Shown one piece after another: positions 1 through 7,529 of a stretch of 38,208 nucleotides of DNA. The position numbers were made by a program, and so were the translations under genes. The stretch lies in NCBI GenBank assembly GCA_016191115.1, contig JACPPG010000049.1, positions 1-38,208 on the forward strand, written 5' to 3'. Under the pieces are notes generated by a model. It had not been told where the DNA came from. It ran no database searches and saw only the letters and a list, made by a program, of their open reading frames with translations. Source of the DNA: Planctomycetia bacterium. GTDB lineage: Bacteria; Planctomycetota; Planctomycetia; Pirellulales; JACPPG01. Position 1 is the first letter of the stretch. Each line of letters opens with the position of its first letter.

Positions 1-640
1 CGATCCGCACCATCCTGAACCGCGTCATGGCATCCCTCCTGGACAATAGCGCGGCACCGGTCGCGCGAGACCCTACTCGTGCTCACCAACACCGCATTGC
101 CGAAGTATGCCAGATTGCCTATTGTGGCGCAATCGCCCTGGGGACCTCACTGAGCATGATACTTCAGCGGGACGGAACGTATCCACATGCAAGGTCTGCC
201 TCCGAAGCTCGCGATGCTCTCCAGATCATAAGGGAGGTTCCATCCCCCGCGCCCCCGGTCACCTCGACATCACTTCTACTGACGCGAGGCTTAGCAAGTG
301 CAAACCGCCCGAAGTTGGACAACCCGCAAGGAGGTTCTGCTCGCAGAAACTGATAGTGGTGGCCGACACCTCTACAATTGCGTCATCATAACGATGACAG
401 CGCGATCCTCCTTTCTGATGCCATGCGTTGGTTTCACGCTCGCGACCAAGAAGGGCGTGTCCTTTGCTCGCAAAGCGTCTTCCTCCATGCTTGTTCCAGT
501 CCGACGCCCCGATGCGTGAGTTTCTTTGAACCGCATCAAGTGATGGCTAGCTACTGCTTTGCATCAGCGTGACGAACAAAACCCACCGATCCGAGCGGTT
601 GTTTTGAACCGTGCGCCATCGCGATGCAAGTCTTTGCCAC
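1..640. other. No confident gene
   Basis: Several short open frames overlap here on both strands, but none has a recognisable domain, a good ribosome-binding site or a neighbour that supports it. One plus-strand frame is open from the left edge to 353 and could be the tail of a gene starting outside the window; its translation is not recognisable. A 38-codon minus-strand frame (about 498-382) also has no support. I see no RNA gene and no mobile element in this stretch. Confidence 0.5.
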
Positions 641-644
641 CAAA

Positions 645-680
645 CAAAAAGCCCTTCAGCGAAGACTCGCCGAAGGGCTT
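645..680 (-). terminator. Rho-independent terminator of tRNA-Pro
   Basis: Read on the minus strand, AAGCCCTTCGGCG and CGCTGAAGGGCTT form a 13-bp stem with one mismatch around a 6-nt loop, followed by a short T run. It lies 15 nt past the 3' end of the tRNA, which fits termination of a single-gene tRNA transcript. Confidence 0.85.
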
Positions 681-695
681 GGAATCAAACAAAGA

Positions 696-770
696 TCGGG
701 GTGAGAGGATTTGAACCTCCGACCCCCTGCTCCCAAAGCAGGTGCGCTAGCCAGGCTGCGCTACACCCCG
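696..770 (-). tRNA. tRNA-Pro (anticodon UGG)
   Basis: The minus strand folds as a complete cloverleaf. The acceptor stem is CGGGGTG/CACCCCG with discriminator A. The anticodon stem CTGCT/AGCAG holds the loop TTTGGGA, so the anticodon is TGG (proline). The T-arm contains GGTTCAAATCC. The CCA end is not encoded. A terminator follows directly and an extended -10 box lies just upstream, so it appears to be transcribed alone. Confidence 0.97.
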
Positions 771-781
771 GAGGTCCGGCC

Positions 782-787
782 ATCATA
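782..787 (-). promoter_or_regulatory. Putative extended -10 box of tRNA-Pro
   Basis: On the minus strand the bases read TATGAT preceded by TGC, an extended -10 hexamer with 5 of 6 consensus bases. It lies 11 bp upstream of the mature tRNA 5' end, so transcription would start about 5 nt before the tRNA. I see no good -35 box. Confidence 0.4.
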
Positions 788-840
788 GCACGACGCCGCT
801 TGAAACGGTACCTATCCGGCGCGGACGGCAGGAGACCTGC

Positions 841-950
841 CAAGTCCTGGGAGAGGGGGGTCAGGCACATTTTTCGGCCGAAGGTCCTTCGGAAGAATTG
901 AGAACCGCTAGTGCCGAAAAATGAGCCAGACCCCGGACTTTGCCGTTCTC
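841..950. repeat. REP-like inverted repeat, copy 1
   Basis: The left arm (841-877) and right arm (914-949) are imperfect inverted repeats. Each carries the core GGGGTC(A/T)GGC(A/T)CATTTTTCGG next to AAGTCC. Between the arms is the small palindrome CCGAAGGTCCTTCGG. A second full copy lies at 12133-12249 and a single-arm copy at 29806-29872. The organisation resembles REP/BIME palindromes mobilised by IS200-like (RAYT) transposases; no such transposase is in this window. Confidence 0.75.
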
Positions 951-989
951 CTGGCGCGGACGGGACCAGTTCCGCCAGGTTAGCGCTCC

Positions 990-1059
990 GGGAGGGCGAG
1001 GCTCCTGCCGAGCCGTGACGCGCGTGGCGGCAACCGGCTCGACAGAGCCGCACCCTCCC
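990..1059. repeat. Inverted repeat, GGGAGGGCGAGGC type
   Basis: The left arm at 990-1015 begins GGGAGGGCGAGGC and ends GCCGAGCCG. The right arm at 1035-1059 is its imperfect reverse complement and ends CACCCTCCC, with about 19 bp between them. I know this kind of repeat from intergenic regions of Pirellulales genomes. It lies directly between REP-like copy 1 and the operator at 1074. Confidence 0.65.
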
Positions 1060-1073
1060 CATACGCCTCGCCT

Positions 1074-1095
1074 ATTGACAATAAAAGTTGTCAAT
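1074..1095 (+). promoter_or_regulatory. Operator palindrome and promoter of the 1110 regulator
   Basis: ATTGACAA and TTGTCAAT form a perfect 8-bp inverted repeat around 6 bp. The left half contains the consensus -35 hexamer TTGACA (1075-1080). Seventeen bases later comes TACAAC (1098-1103), a possible -10. A repressor bound here would cover the -35 box and spacer. The start codon at 1110 lies about where transcription would begin, so the mRNA may be leaderless. Confidence 0.6.
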
Positions 1096-1109
1096 GCTAC
1101 AACCGGCAC

Positions 1110-1727
1110 ATGCTCGACGCGCACTTGCTCGACGTGGAAGTCATCGACGATCCGCTGGCGGCGACCGTGGCCCTGGAGCCGGTCCGCAGCCGCTTATTGG
1201 CGGAATTACGCCACCCGGCCTCGGCGGCGACCCTGGCCGCGCGCGTTGGACTGGCGCGGCAGAAGGTCAACTACCACCTTCACGCCCTCGAGGCGCACCG
1301 GCTGGTGCGGGTTGCCGGGAAACGCAAATGGGGCGGGCTGACCGAGCGCCTGCTCGTGGCCACGGCCGCCACCTACGTCGTGTCGCCCGGTGCGCTTGGT
1401 CCGGTCGCCGCCGATCCGGGGCGCGCCGCGGACCGTCTGTCGGCCAGCTATCTCATCGCCTTGGCCGCCCGCGTCGTCCGCGAGGTGGGAAACCTGGTTC
1501 GCCGCGCGCGAGAGACCGGCAAGCGCTTGGCGACCCTGTCGCTCGACACAGAGATCCGCTTCCGGTCGGCGGCGGACCGCGCCGCGTTCACAAGCGATCT
1601 CACCAAAGCCGTGACAAACCTCGTTGCCCGCTACCACGATCAATCGGCCCCTGGCGGCCGGGCGCATCGCCTGCTGGTAGTGGCCCATCCTTTGCCGCAC
1701 GAATCGCGCAACAAGGAGCCATCATGA
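1110..1727 (+). CDS. ArsR-like winged-helix transcriptional regulator
   Basis: This 205-residue protein has an N-terminal winged helix (about residues 20-80). It includes the helix-turn-helix run LAARVGLARQKVNYHLHALE followed by a beta-wing, as in ArsR/HTH_20 regulators. The C-terminal 110 residues are helical and may bind a ligand or form the dimer. No metal-binding cysteines are visible. The start is the ATG at 1110, which has no Shine-Dalgarno sequence but lies 6 bp after a possible -10. The stop overlaps the start of the SRPBCC gene (ATGA), a pairing common for ArsR and AHSA1 genes. It probably controls its own unit through the palindrome at 1074-1095. Confidence 0.85.
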   Translation: MLDAHLLDVEVIDDPLAATVALEPVRSRLLAELRHPASAATLAARVGLARQKVNYHLHALEAHRLVRVAGKRKWGGLTERLLVATAATYVVSPGALGPVAADPGRAADRLSASYLIALAARVVREVGNLVRRARETGKRLATLSLDTEIRFRSAADRAAFTSDLTKAVTNLVARYHDQSAPGGRAHRLLVVAHPLPHESRNKEPS

Positions 1728-2527
1728 GCGTGAAGAAAGAACCGTCGGGTCGCCGCAGCGTACAGGTCGAAGTCGAGGTCCCGGGCACGGCGGAGGAAGT
1801 GTGGCAGGCGATCGCCACGGGGCCCGGCGTCTCGTCCTGGTTCGTCCCGACCGAAATCGACGAGCGCGAAGGGGGCCGGGTGGTCTCTCACTTTGGCCCC
1901 GGCATGGACGGAGTCGCGACGGCGACCGCCTGGGACCCTCCCCATCGGTTCGCCGCCGAGAGCCCGGATTTGGGCCCCAATGCGCCGCCGCTAGCGACGG
2001 CGTGGATTGTCGAGGCCCGCGCGGGCGGAACCTGCATCGTGCGCGTCGTTCACAGCCTCTTCGCGAGCACCGACGATTGGGACGATCAGCTCGAAAGTAT
2101 CGAGTCGGGCTGGCCGACCTTCTTCCGCATCCTGCGACTCTATCTGGCGCATTTCCGCGGGCAGAAGTGCGCTATGGTTCAGTTGGTCGGCGCTGCGGTG
2201 GAGCCCCGGGTTGCGGCGTGGGAAGCGCTGGTCGGCGCGCTGGGCCTTAGCGGGGCGACGGCGGGCCAGCGATGGAGCACGCCGGGCGGCATGCCGCGGC
2301 TGGCCGGGCTCGTGGAGCAGACCGGCGACGCCAAGAATCATTGCCATGCCCTCCTACGGCTGGACGAGCCGGCGCCCGGCATCGCCTCGCTCATCGCCAC
2401 CAGTGTTGAAGGCAAGGTCTACCACCAGGTGAGCCTGTATTTTTACGGCGAGCGAGGTGCCGCCGCGGCGGCGCGCGATCGGCAACCGTGGAATGCCTGG
2501 ATGAACGAGCATTTTCCCTTCGGATAA
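1724..2527 (+). CDS. SRPBCC / AHSA1-like domain protein
   Basis: This 267-residue protein begins with a typical START/AHSA1 fold (residues about 8-150). Recognisable elements are the early beta strand VQVEVEVPGTAEEVWQAIA, then WFVPTEIDEREGG, the strand AWDPPHRFA, and the long C-terminal helix FFRILRLYLAHFRG. Such domains form a hydrophobic pocket; the ligand cannot be told from sequence. Residues about 155-267 form a second, less clear domain that may be a divergent repeat of the fold. The start is supported by AGGAG at 1714-1718. It overlaps the regulator gene by 4 bp, so the two are co-transcribed. Confidence 0.85.
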   Translation: MSVKKEPSGRRSVQVEVEVPGTAEEVWQAIATGPGVSSWFVPTEIDEREGGRVVSHFGPGMDGVATATAWDPPHRFAAESPDLGPNAPPLATAWIVEARAGGTCIVRVVHSLFASTDDWDDQLESIESGWPTFFRILRLYLAHFRGQKCAMVQLVGAAVEPRVAAWEALVGALGLSGATAGQRWSTPGGMPRLAGLVEQTGDAKNHCHALLRLDEPAPGIASLIATSVEGKVYHQVSLYFYGERGAAAAARDRQPWNAWMNEHFPFG

Positions 2528-2583
2528 CGCGCACCGCGTCGCCCCGTTTCCGAATCCTCTCCCTTGGTGAAAGGACACACATC

Positions 2584-3039
2584 ATGGCCAGCAACCGCGT
2601 CGTCCATTTCGAGATTCCCGCCCACCGACCGGAAGCACTGACGAAGTTTTACGGCGATCTCTTCGGCTGGAAGTTCACGAAGGCCCCGAACTCGCCGGTC
2701 GAATACTGGCTGTGCGACACGGGCTCGGCAGGCCCGGGCATTAACGGGGCGGTCGCCAGGCGGCAGAACGCCCAGCAGCCGCCAATCAACTACGTCGACG
2801 TGGCGGATATCGACGCGGCGATCGAAAAGGCCACGGCGCTAGGCGCACAAGTGGCGCTCGCGAAGATGCCGGTGCCAGGCGTCGGCGCGATCGGCATCAT
2901 CATCGACCCACAGGGGGAACCTGTGTGGGCTGTGGCAGGCGGCATAGTAAGGATCGTCTCCCACGAGGGCGCGCAAAGGCGCGGCGTCACTCTCTCCCAT
3001 GGATGGCCACCGATCCCGCGCAGGAGTGGCCAGGACTGA
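2584..3039 (+). CDS. VOC (glyoxalase/bleomycin-resistance) family protein
   Basis: This 151-residue protein has the two beta-alpha-beta-beta modules of a single-chain VOC protein. The first contains VVHFEIPAHRPEALTKFYGD and FGWKF; the second contains INYVDVADIDAAIEKATALG and IDPQGEPVWAV. His10 is the likely first metal ligand, and the usual last glutamate seems to be replaced by the GEPVW region. The start is backed by GAAAGGA at 2569-2575, 57 bp after the SRPBCC gene. The last 30 or so residues are arginine-rich and unlike a VOC fold, so they may be read-through after loss of the original stop. The substrate is unknown. Confidence 0.85.
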   Translation: MASNRVVHFEIPAHRPEALTKFYGDLFGWKFTKAPNSPVEYWLCDTGSAGPGINGAVARRQNAQQPPINYVDVADIDAAIEKATALGAQVALAKMPVPGVGAIGIIIDPQGEPVWAVAGGIVRIVSHEGAQRRGVTLSHGWPPIPRRSGQD

Positions 3040-3089
3040 TAAAGATGGGCTCCCGAAGCAGGAGTGTCCTGAGATGGCTCGGCCATCCA
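3000..3089. repeat. Inverted repeat at the 3' end of the VOC gene
   Basis: TGGATGGCC (3000-3008) and GGCCATCCA (3081-3089) are perfect 9-bp inverted repeats with a 72-bp loop that holds GGAGTG-type sub-repeats. The left arm lies inside the VOC tail. It could be a small repeat element or a weak transcript-end hairpin; no T run follows. Confidence 0.35.
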
Positions 3090-3298
3090 GTGTCAGGCAG
3101 ATGAAGCCTACCACGTACCGTGAACGGCTGCTACACGCCCGGCGAGAAAGAGTGGGAAGCGCGGACGCACGGCTGCGACGGACGGCTGGTTTGGCCTGGC
3201 ACGCGGAAAGAATCGGCAGACACTATACTGCGGTGCGTCAGTGACCGCGTCCGCTGCCATACGACGACGATTCCATTGCTGCAATGAGGCGAGGCGGC

Positions 3299-4537
3299 AT
3301 GCCCCCGAAGCGCATTCTCGTTCTGGGTGGCGGCTTTGCCGGGCTGTGGAGTGCTGTCGGCGCGGCCCGCGAGCGCGATCGGCAGCGCCTCAGCTCCGAC
3401 GAGCTGGCGATTACGATTGTAAACCGCGATGCCTTCCACAGCATTCGCGTGCGGAACTACGAGGCCGATCTGCGCGGCGTGCGCGTGCCGCTCGACGACG
3501 TGCTTGAGCCGGTCGACGTCGAGCGCGTCGAAGCGACCGTGGAAGACATCGACCTCGGGCAGCAAGCCGTCGCCGTGCGATCGGCCGGAACCGAGGAGCG
3601 CCAGACGCTGCCGTACGACCGTCTCGTATTCGCATTGGGAAGCCGGCTCAACCGGCCCACCATTCCCGGCCTGGCCGAGTATGGCTTCGATGTTGACACC
3701 TACGATGCGGCGGCGCGGCTTGACGCGCATCTCGCGTCATTGCCTGCGCGGCCCGCATCACCGGGACAGTTCACGGTCCTGGTGGTCGGCGCCGGCCTGA
3801 CGGGCATTGAAACGGCCACCGAGATGCCGGATCGCGTGCGCGCGATCCTGGCGAAGGCCGGCCTCGATCAGCCGTTTCGCGTGATCCTCGCCGACCACAA
3901 GGCATGGGTCGGCTCGGACATGGGCGAAAGCGCCCGGCCGGTGATCGAGCAGGCGCTTGCGAGCCTTGGCATTGAAACGTGGACGGGATGCTCGATCGTG
4001 TCGGTCGACGAGCAGGGAGCGACTCTCGGTAGCGGCGAGCGGATTGCCGCCGCGACGGTGGTGTGGTGTGCCGGCATGCGAGCTCACCCGCTCACCAAGC
4101 GATTTCCCGTCGAGCGGGATTGCTTCGGCCGCGTACCGGTCGACGAGTGCCTGCGGGTCGTGGGTGTGCCGCATGTCTTCGCGGCGGGGGACGTGGCTCG
4201 GGCGATGATGGACGACACCCATGCCTCGGTCATGTCCTGCCAGCACGGCCGGCCGATGGGGCGGTTCGCTGGGCACAACGTCGTTTGCGATCTCGTGGGT
4301 CAGCCGATGCTGCCCCTGCGCATCGAGTGGTACGTCACGGTGCTCGATCTGGGGGCGGCCGGCGCGGTATACACGCAGGGTTGGAATCGCGCCGTCGCGG
4401 CCACCGGCGAAGCTGCGAAGAAGACGAAGCGAACCATTAATTGCCAGCGCATCTACCCGCCGCTAGACGGAAATCGCGAAGCGATTCTCGAAGCCGCGGC
4501 GCCGGTCGTACAGTCGCCGCCGGACCTGCGGCATTGA
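3299..4537 (+). CDS. NAD(P)/FAD-dependent oxidoreductase, NDH-2-like
   Basis: This 412-residue flavoprotein has two Rossmann folds. The FAD site is the N-terminal ILVLGGGFAGLWSA; the NAD(P)H site is the central LVVGAGLTGIETATEM. The second FAD contact, VPHVFAAGDVA, lies near residue 300. The layout fits type II NADH dehydrogenases and related pyridine nucleotide-disulfide oxidoreductases, which pass electrons from NADH to quinone at the membrane face. No C-terminal membrane helix is obvious, so the electron acceptor is uncertain. I chose the ATG at 3299 because GAGGCGAGG precedes it; an ATG at 3284 would add five residues. It appears monocistronic. Confidence 0.87.
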   Translation: MPPKRILVLGGGFAGLWSAVGAARERDRQRLSSDELAITIVNRDAFHSIRVRNYEADLRGVRVPLDDVLEPVDVERVEATVEDIDLGQQAVAVRSAGTEERQTLPYDRLVFALGSRLNRPTIPGLAEYGFDVDTYDAAARLDAHLASLPARPASPGQFTVLVVGAGLTGIETATEMPDRVRAILAKAGLDQPFRVILADHKAWVGSDMGESARPVIEQALASLGIETWTGCSIVSVDEQGATLGSGERIAAATVVWCAGMRAHPLTKRFPVERDCFGRVPVDECLRVVGVPHVFAAGDVARAMMDDTHASVMSCQHGRPMGRFAGHNVVCDLVGQPMLPLRIEWYVTVLDLGAAGAVYTQGWNRAVAATGEAAKKTKRTINCQRIYPPLDGNREAILEAAAPVVQSPPDLRH

Positions 4538-4593
4538 CGCGCGGCCCGCGACAAGCGCCCCTGCGCGCCGCGCCTGTCCATTGTTAACACCGC

Positions 4594-5475
4594 ATGCCTG
4601 AGCTGCCGGACATCACGGTTTACATCGAGGCCCTCGTGCGGCGGATCGTGGGGCAGCGCCTCGAAGGCGTTCGGATCAACAGCCCGTTTCTCGTCCGCAG
4701 TTTTGCGCCGCCGCTAGAGGCAGCCACCGGGCGATCGGTGCGCGAGCTGCGGCGGCTGGGCAAGCGGATCGCCATCGGCCTGGACGACGAGCTGTGGCTC
4801 GTCTTGCACCTGATGATCGCCGGACGGCTCCACTGGAAACCGCGCGGCGCCAAGCTGGCCGGCAAGCACGCCCTGGCCGCCTTCGACTTCGCCGAAGGGA
4901 CGCTTCTCCTGACCGAAGCCGGCGCCAAACGCCGCGCGGCCCTGTACGTGGTGCAGGGCGAAGAAGCCCTGCGCGGGCACAATCCGGGCGGACTCGAAGT
5001 GCTGACCGCCACGCGCGACGAGTTTCAAGCCGCCTTGCAACGCGAGAGTCACACGCTCAAGCGAACCTTGACCGATCCGACGGTTCTTTCCGGCATCGGC
5101 AACGCGTACTCCGACGAGATTCTCCACCGCGCGCGATTGTCGCCATTGGCACTGACGCAAAAACTCGCGCGGGACGAGATCGACCGATTGCACGCCGCCG
5201 TGCTCGATGTGCTGCGCGAGTGGATCGACCGGCTGCGGAGCGAGGTGGGGGATGAGTTCCCCGAGAACGTGACCGCGTTCCGCCCGGCCATGGCGGTGCA
5301 TGGGCGATTCGGCAAGCCTTGCCCCGCGTGCGGCGCCCCCGTGCAGCGGATTCGCTACGCCGACAACGAGACCAACTATTGCCCCGGCTGCCAGACGGGC
5401 GGCAAGATCCTGGCCGACCGGTCGCTGTCGCGGCTGTTGAAGGACGACTGGCCCCGCCATCTGGATGAGCTATAA
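4594..5475 (+). CDS. Fpg/Nei-family DNA glycosylase
   Basis: This 293-residue protein is a formamidopyrimidine-DNA glycosylase homologue, a bifunctional base-excision repair enzyme. After Met removal it starts PELPDITVY, giving the catalytic N-terminal proline and Glu3. The conserved lysine is in [10 protein letters not shown], the helix-two-turn-helix has [10 protein letters not shown], and the zinc finger is CPAC-x16-CPGC. Two departures from E. coli Fpg stand out. The zinc-finger loop has Asn where Fpg has the lesion-contacting Arg258, and about 22 residues follow the finger ([17 protein letters not shown]). I recall these as traits of a separate PELPD(I/V)TVY subfamily, so the lesion range may differ from 8-oxoguanine. 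Confidence 0.9.
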   Translation: MPELPDITVYIEALVRRIVGQRLEGVRINSPFLVRSFAPPLEAATGRSVRELRRLGKRIAIGLDDELWLVLHLMIAGRLHWKPRGAKLAGKHALAAFDFAEGTLLLTEAGAKRRAALYVVQGEEALRGHNPGGLEVLTATRDEFQAALQRESHTLKRTLTDPTVLSGIGNAYSDEILHRARLSPLALTQKLARDEIDRLHAAVLDVLREWIDRLRSEVGDEFPENVTAFRPAMAVHGRFGKPCPACGAPVQRIRYADNETNYCPGCQTGGKILADRSLSRLLKDDWPRHLDEL

Positions 5476-5518
5476 GATGTCAGGGCATCCATGGCGACTC
5501 TTAGATGGAGGAATCAAT

Positions 5519-5728
5519 ATGCGATGGCTGGCATTTTCGACGATGGTTCTCGCCGGCTGCGTGGCGACTGGTTGCGACCGCAGCGATAAGGTGAACGTGA
5601 AAGCGCCCGGCGTGAATGTGCAAGTGGACAAGTCGACCGGAATCAAGGTCGACGCACCTGGCGTCAACGTCGATGTCTCGCCCGACGGGGAGGCGAAGGT
5701 CAAAGTGGACGGCGACGGCTCGAAATGA
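5519..5728 (+). CDS. Small putative lipoprotein
   Basis: This 69-residue protein begins MRWLAFSTMVLAGCVATGC, a short signal peptide with two possible lipobox cysteines (LAGC, Cys14, or ATGC, Cys19). The mature part is a short beta-like repeat: KAPGVNVQVD and DAPGVNVDV occur in tandem, followed by an acidic and lysine-rich tail. The start is the ATG at 5519 because GGAGGA lies at 5507-5512; an upstream in-frame start at 5465 would overlap the glycosylase gene and spoil the signal peptide. It follows the glycosylase gene by 43 bp. The function is unknown. Confidence 0.7.
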   Translation: MRWLAFSTMVLAGCVATGCDRSDKVNVKAPGVNVQVDKSTGIKVDAPGVNVDVSPDGEAKVKVDGDGSK

Positions 5729-5789
5729 GGCCGCGTGCGTTGCGGTTGTCTGCCTAGGCGGATGGAGACTGCGCGCGTGCGGACTGCCG

Positions 5790-6160
5790 CTACTCGTCTT
5801 CCTCTCCATGCGGGTCCAACATCTCCGCTTCGTCATGCATGTCGTACTTCTCGGCGACGGCGGGGTCCGTCGTGACGAGCAGAGCATAATCGTCGTGTGT
5901 GCCGCCTGCGGGATCGAGAATGACGCCGTCCCGCTGCATCGCCTCGAGTGTTTTGGCGGCGTCACAAGCATCGCGACCATCTCCACAAGCGATTTGGCCT
6001 CTGCCGCAAGGAATTTATTTCGCCAAAGCCGAACGTATCGTTTGGGAGCCATGTGAACCGCGTTCCAAATCTCTCGGTACTTCGCCTGGACAAAGGGATT
6101 CAATGGGAGCGAAAAACCTTCCGGCAGCTCGAGGATGCGGAAGCGCCATCGTCTTGCCAT
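5790..6160 (-). pseudogene. Frameshifted gene, unknown protein
   Basis: The minus strand codes from ATG 6160 for a natural-looking basic protein (MARRWRFRILELPEGF... to AEAKSLVE). Near 5984 the good coding sequence continues in another frame: DGRDACDAAKTLEAMQ, then GVILDPAGGTHDDYALLVT and an acidic end HDEAEMLDPHGEEDE before a stop at 5790. The start-to-stop distance is one base short of a multiple of three, so restoring one base (GTGGAG then GATGGT) would give a single protein of about 123 residues. I do not recognise the family. It is either a recent pseudogene or a sequencing/assembly error. Confidence 0.6.
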
Positions 6161-6345
6161 CGCCGGCTAATCTGCTGCTTGAGACTTGGAAAAAGTCCCT
6201 GATTGATCGTATCCCAATCGGTGTACCCAGCAAATTCGCCCGTGCCGGAACACCCGTCGCTCCAATCCGCATATCCGAGCGGAGCGCCCCAGACTGCTTT
6301 GGAACGCTGGACGGATGTAACGCCGCTTGCCATCATGGACGGCAT
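6100..6345 (-). pseudogene. Possible small minus-strand gene or gene fragment
   Basis: An 81-codon frame starts at ATG 6345. Its middle (AVWGAPLGYADWSDGCSG, then EFAGYTDWDTINQGLF) looks like real protein, but the end is serine-rich and looks out of frame. It overlaps the start of the frameshifted gene at 6160 by 61 bp. One reading is that both are pieces of one decayed gene with another frameshift near 6160. Not recognised. Confidence 0.3.
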
Positions 6346-6436
6346 CACGTCAGTAGCAATTCCGCGGATGGCGGCGGCGCATCGAGCGTCGCCCGCGCGT
6401 TCCACTTCAACTCCTTCCGCGCCGAGACTTCTTATC

Positions 6437-7450
6437 ATGCAAGAAGACGTCTTTCTCACCGCCGAACAGCACATCCAGAACGAGCAGCAGCGCAGCCACC
6501 CCCACGCCAGCGGCGATTTCTCCTGGCTGCTGTCGGGCATCGCGCTGGCCACGAAAGTCGTCGCCGCCCAGATCCGCCGCGCGGGCTTAGTCGACGTAGT
6601 CGGTAGCGCCGGCACCACCAACGTGCAGGGCGAGACCGTGCAAAAGCTCGACGTGCTGGCGAACCAGGCCCTGCTCACTTGCCTGGGCAACCGCGGCAAC
6701 GTGGGCGTGCTGGCCTCGGAAGAGAACGAAGAGCCGGTCGTCGTGCTGCGCGATCCGCACTACGGCAAGTACGTGGTGATCTTCGACCCGCTCGATGGCT
6801 CGAGCAATATCGACGTGAACGTGAGCGTCGGCACGATCTTTTCGATCTTTCGCCGCGAAGACGGTGATACCGCGCCCCTGGACCCGGCGGCCGACGTGCT
6901 GCACCCTGGCACGCAACAGGTGGCGGCGGGCTACGTGCTGTACGGCGCCTCGACGATGCTCGTCTACAGCACCGGCAGCGGCGTGCACGGCTTCACGCTC
7001 GATCCGTCGTTCGGCGCGTACGTGCTCACGCATCGCAACATGACCATGCCCGACAGCGGCCCGTACTACTCCGTGAACGAGGCGAACCTGGCCAGCTTCC
7101 CGGCCGGGTATACGCGATTTCTGGCGGCGCTGCGCGAAGGGCGGGGCGGCCGGAACTATTCGTCGCGCTACGTCGGGTCGCTCGTGGCCGATTTTCACCG
7201 CACGCTCTTGAAGGGCGGCATCTTCCTCTACCCGCCGACCGGCCGCTACGACAAAGGCAAGCTGCGGCTGATGTACGAGGCCAACCCGATCGCCTTCCTC
7301 GCCGAGCAAGCCGGCGGCATGGCCACCGACGGCGCGCGGCGGATCCTCACGATCGAACCCGAGGGCCTGCACCAGCGGACGCCGCTAGTGGTCGGGAGCC
7401 GCAAGGAAGTGACGCTGCTCATGGAGATGCTGGCGGGGGATGGGAAGTAG
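6437..7450 (+). CDS. fbp: Fructose-1,6-bisphosphatase, class I
   Basis: This 337-residue protein is a class I FBPase, which hydrolyses fructose 1,6-bisphosphate to fructose 6-phosphate in gluconeogenesis in the cytoplasm. The metal-binding signature FDPLDGSSNIDVNVSVGTIF is intact, preceded by the acidic loop ASEENEEPV. Substrate-site regions NYSSRYVGSLVADFHR, then LYPPTGRYDKGKLRLMYE and the C-terminal EQAGGMATDG are present. Length matches E. coli Fbp. I chose the ATG at 6437 because the protein then begins like other FBPases; the open frame extends upstream to 6203 without homology. There is no strong ribosome-binding site. It converges with the cytochrome gene at 7530. Confidence 0.96.
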   Translation: MQEDVFLTAEQHIQNEQQRSHPHASGDFSWLLSGIALATKVVAAQIRRAGLVDVVGSAGTTNVQGETVQKLDVLANQALLTCLGNRGNVGVLASEENEEPVVVLRDPHYGKYVVIFDPLDGSSNIDVNVSVGTIFSIFRREDGDTAPLDPAADVLHPGTQQVAAGYVLYGASTMLVYSTGSGVHGFTLDPSFGAYVLTHRNMTMPDSGPYYSVNEANLASFPAGYTRFLAALREGRGGRNYSSRYVGSLVADFHRTLLKGGIFLYPPTGRYDKGKLRLMYEANPIAFLAEQAGGMATDGARRILTIEPEGLHQRTPLVVGSRKEVTLLMEMLAGDGK

Positions 7451-7486
7451 GGTGTTGGCCGGGCGCCACCATCACCGCGAAACGGG

Positions 7487-7509
7487 CACTGGCGTAGCCA
7501 GTGGCACAC
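7487..7509 (+). repeat. 23-bp palindromic repeat, copy 1
   Basis: The core CACTGGC...GCCAGTG followed by GCACAC lies between the convergent fbp and cytochrome genes. The same repeat occurs at 8318, 8957, 10810 and 10855. This copy has GTA in the loop where other copies have GAA. Confidence 0.7.
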
Positions 7510-7529
7510 AGAGCGGGCCCAAAGCGAAT

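Noticed and set aside
841..950. CRISPR-like array
   Set aside because: The repeats here and elsewhere are dispersed inverted repeats, not regularly spaced direct repeats with spacers, and no cas gene is present.
1088..1723. In-frame N-terminal extension of the SRPBCC gene
   Set aside because: It lies in a different frame over the regulator gene, is arginine- and proline-rich, and the ATG at 1724 has a good AGGAG site.
6587..7372. 261-codon minus-strand open frame
   Set aside because: Antisense shadow of fbp, whose product is unambiguous.
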